NCBI RefSeq assembly: GCF_026342835.1
Contig: NZ_JAPEMI010000001.1
Span: forward strand, 1,246,501 to 1,310,500
Source: Streptomyces sp. NBC_00154
Lineage (GTDB): Bacteria > Actinomycetota > Actinomycetes > Streptomycetales > Streptomycetaceae
Direction: 5' to 3'
Length of the DNA stretch: 64,000 bases
The notes beneath the pieces were generated by a model. It worked only from the letters and a program-made list of their open reading frames with translations. It searched no databases and was not told the DNA's origin. Within the stretch, counting starts at the first letter, position 1. Every line of letters begins with the position of its first letter. Below are positions 63,407-64,000 of this stretch, one piece after another. The translations under genes were made by a program, and so were the position numbers.

Positions 63407-63606
63407 GGGCTCGGCGACGTGGCGGCACGTGTCGAGATCGTCGCGCCTCGCCTGCCCAGAGACGTAACAAAGCCCTGCTGGAGCTTGTCACGACCTTCCC
63501 CCCGGACAGAGCCGAACAGTCGCGGCCCAGGGCGTCAAGGTCGTTCGTTCAGTGGTGGGTTGAGGACAGTACGTAAGCAGCGCTCGGAGCTGGTTGGGCA
63601 CGGATA

Positions 63607-63867
63607 TCAGGATTGGCAGCAGTCGAGGACCGGTCCCGGTCCTGCTCGTGAGTTCGCCATGTCCGACAGTGGAATGCTCTCGACGGCGTTGTTGTGCCGG
63701 GCTCGTTCGGCGGCCAGTACGGTCAGGTGGCTGGTGAGGGATTCGTGCGGGCCGGACATCACCAGGCCGGGGTCTCCGGTGGCAATGGCGGCGACGAAGG
63801 CATCCATCAGTCCGGCGTCGCCGCCTCCGTGGCCGCCGGCGGCATGTGAATTCGGTCCCGGCCTCAC
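63607..63867 (-). pseudogene. Truncated Gfo/Idh/MocA oxidoreductase, C-terminal remnant
   Basis: The frame codes for GHGGGDAGLMDAFVAAIATG then MSGPHESLTSHLTVLAAERA, the last part of sugar oxidoreductases of the Gfo/Idh/MocA family. The NAD-binding N-terminal domain, at least 250 residues, is missing. A TAA stop lies just before the GTG, and a 16-bp inverted repeat begins two bases upstream. The remnant is therefore the stump of a lost gene, cut at or near the inverted repeat. The last 20 residues are not family-like. Confidence 0.65.
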
Positions 63868-63868
63868 C

Positions 63869-63919
63869 GCTTACGCCCGCACAGCGCACTCCAGAAGTGA
63901 GCACTGTGCGGGCGTAAGC
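63869..63919. repeat. 16-bp perfect inverted repeat before the HxlR-type gene
   Basis: GCTTACGCCCGCACAG (63869-63884) and CTGTGCGGGCGTAAGC (63904-63919) with a 19-nt centre. It ends seven bases before the regulator start, so it could be its operator, or a scar of the event that truncated the neighbouring gene. Confidence 0.7.
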
Positions 63920-63926
63920 TGTTTTC

Positions 63927-64000
63927 GTGGACGAGAGCACCTGGCGGGACGGCGCCGACAGCCTGCCCTTCGACGTGTTCTCCCGGCAGTGCCCCTCGCG
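63927..64000 (+). CDS. HxlR-family transcriptional regulator, N-terminal part
   Basis: Only about 24 codons are in the window, from GTG 63927: DESTWRDGADSLPFDVFSRQ then CPSR. The SLPFDVFSRQCPSR opening with a Cys is typical of HxlR/MarR-like regulators of Streptomyces, where the helix-turn-helix follows. The call rests on this short piece. The gene continues past the window end. It is divergent from the truncated oxidoreductase, with a long inverted repeat between them that may be its binding site. Confidence 0.55.
   Translation, partial: MDESTWRDGADSLPFDVFSRQCPS

Noticed and set aside
63488..63940. A 150-codon minus-strand ORF over the window end
   Set aside because: It is Arg/Thr-rich and out of frame with the recognisable oxidoreductase remnant at 63607-63867.

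Overview
The window is a piece of a Streptomyces chromosome. The DNA is high in G+C, with GTG starts and ATGA/GTGA/TGATG gene overlaps. The core genes are Streptomyces markers in their usual neighbourhoods: whiG, nsdA, four tandem signal peptidase I genes beside rplS, rpsB-tsf-pyrH-frr-cdsA, amtB-glnK-glnD, and ftsY and smc near a glucose permease. Family calls rest on reading the translated proteins; no database search was run.

Layout. (1) 1-6951: right-hand part of an actinomycete integrative and conjugative element (AICE). It holds the end of a TraB/FtsK-type translocase, small spread/membrane proteins, a prim-pol replication protein, a DUF3987 ATPase-like protein, an iteron array (likely origin), an excisionase and a tyrosine integrase. 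(2) 6952-12766: accessory DNA. It holds an unknown gene, two secreted paralogues (one with a 51-bp glycine-rich repeat), a decayed phage-type recombination cassette (RuvC-like plus a 5'-truncated PD-(D/E)XK nuclease) and a DUF6233-type pair. (3) 12768-20157, mostly minus strand: cdsA, frr, pyrH, tsf, rpsB, an M23 peptidase, a TetR regulator and whiG. (4) 20158-29111: dprA, then comM split in two by a 6045-bp insertion at 22905-28949. (5) 29111-36568, minus strand: yraN, DUF2469, NUDIX, four signal peptidases, rplS, trmD, rimM, khpA and rpsP. (6) 36726-46822: SprT-like protein, proS, a methyltransferase, an ftsH paralogue, ffh, glnD and glnK. (7) 46819-60769: amtB with a GlnR box, nsdA, a prim-pol-like protein, ftsY, an NCS1 permease, an LLM oxidoreductase, glcP, smc and a small coiled-coil protein. 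(8) 61209-64000: acylphosphatase, a CAP-domain secreted protein, a DUF6479 protein, a truncated Gfo/Idh gene and the start of an HxlR-type regulator.

Most notable is the insertion in comM. It carries three consecutive, translationally coupled tyrosine recombinases plus a small coiled-coil protein. It is bounded by 24-bp imperfect terminal inverted repeats and flanked by a 6-bp direct repeat (GACCAC) copied from comM. Removing the element and one GACCAC restores an in-frame ComM of about 541 residues. The design resembles Tn554 (TnpA/TnpB/TnpC) and recombinase-in-trio elements, but the gene set (three recombinases plus a TnpC-like protein) and the target differ from textbook Tn554. The second recombinase appears to have lost key catalytic residues.

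How the genes work together. The core blocks serve translation (rpsB, tsf, frr, rpsP, rplS, rimM, trmD, proS), membrane targeting and secretion (ffh, ftsY, sip genes), nitrogen sensing (amtB-glnK-glnD), chromosome organisation (smc) and development (whiG, nsdA). Mobile DNA has entered beside cdsA and inside comM.
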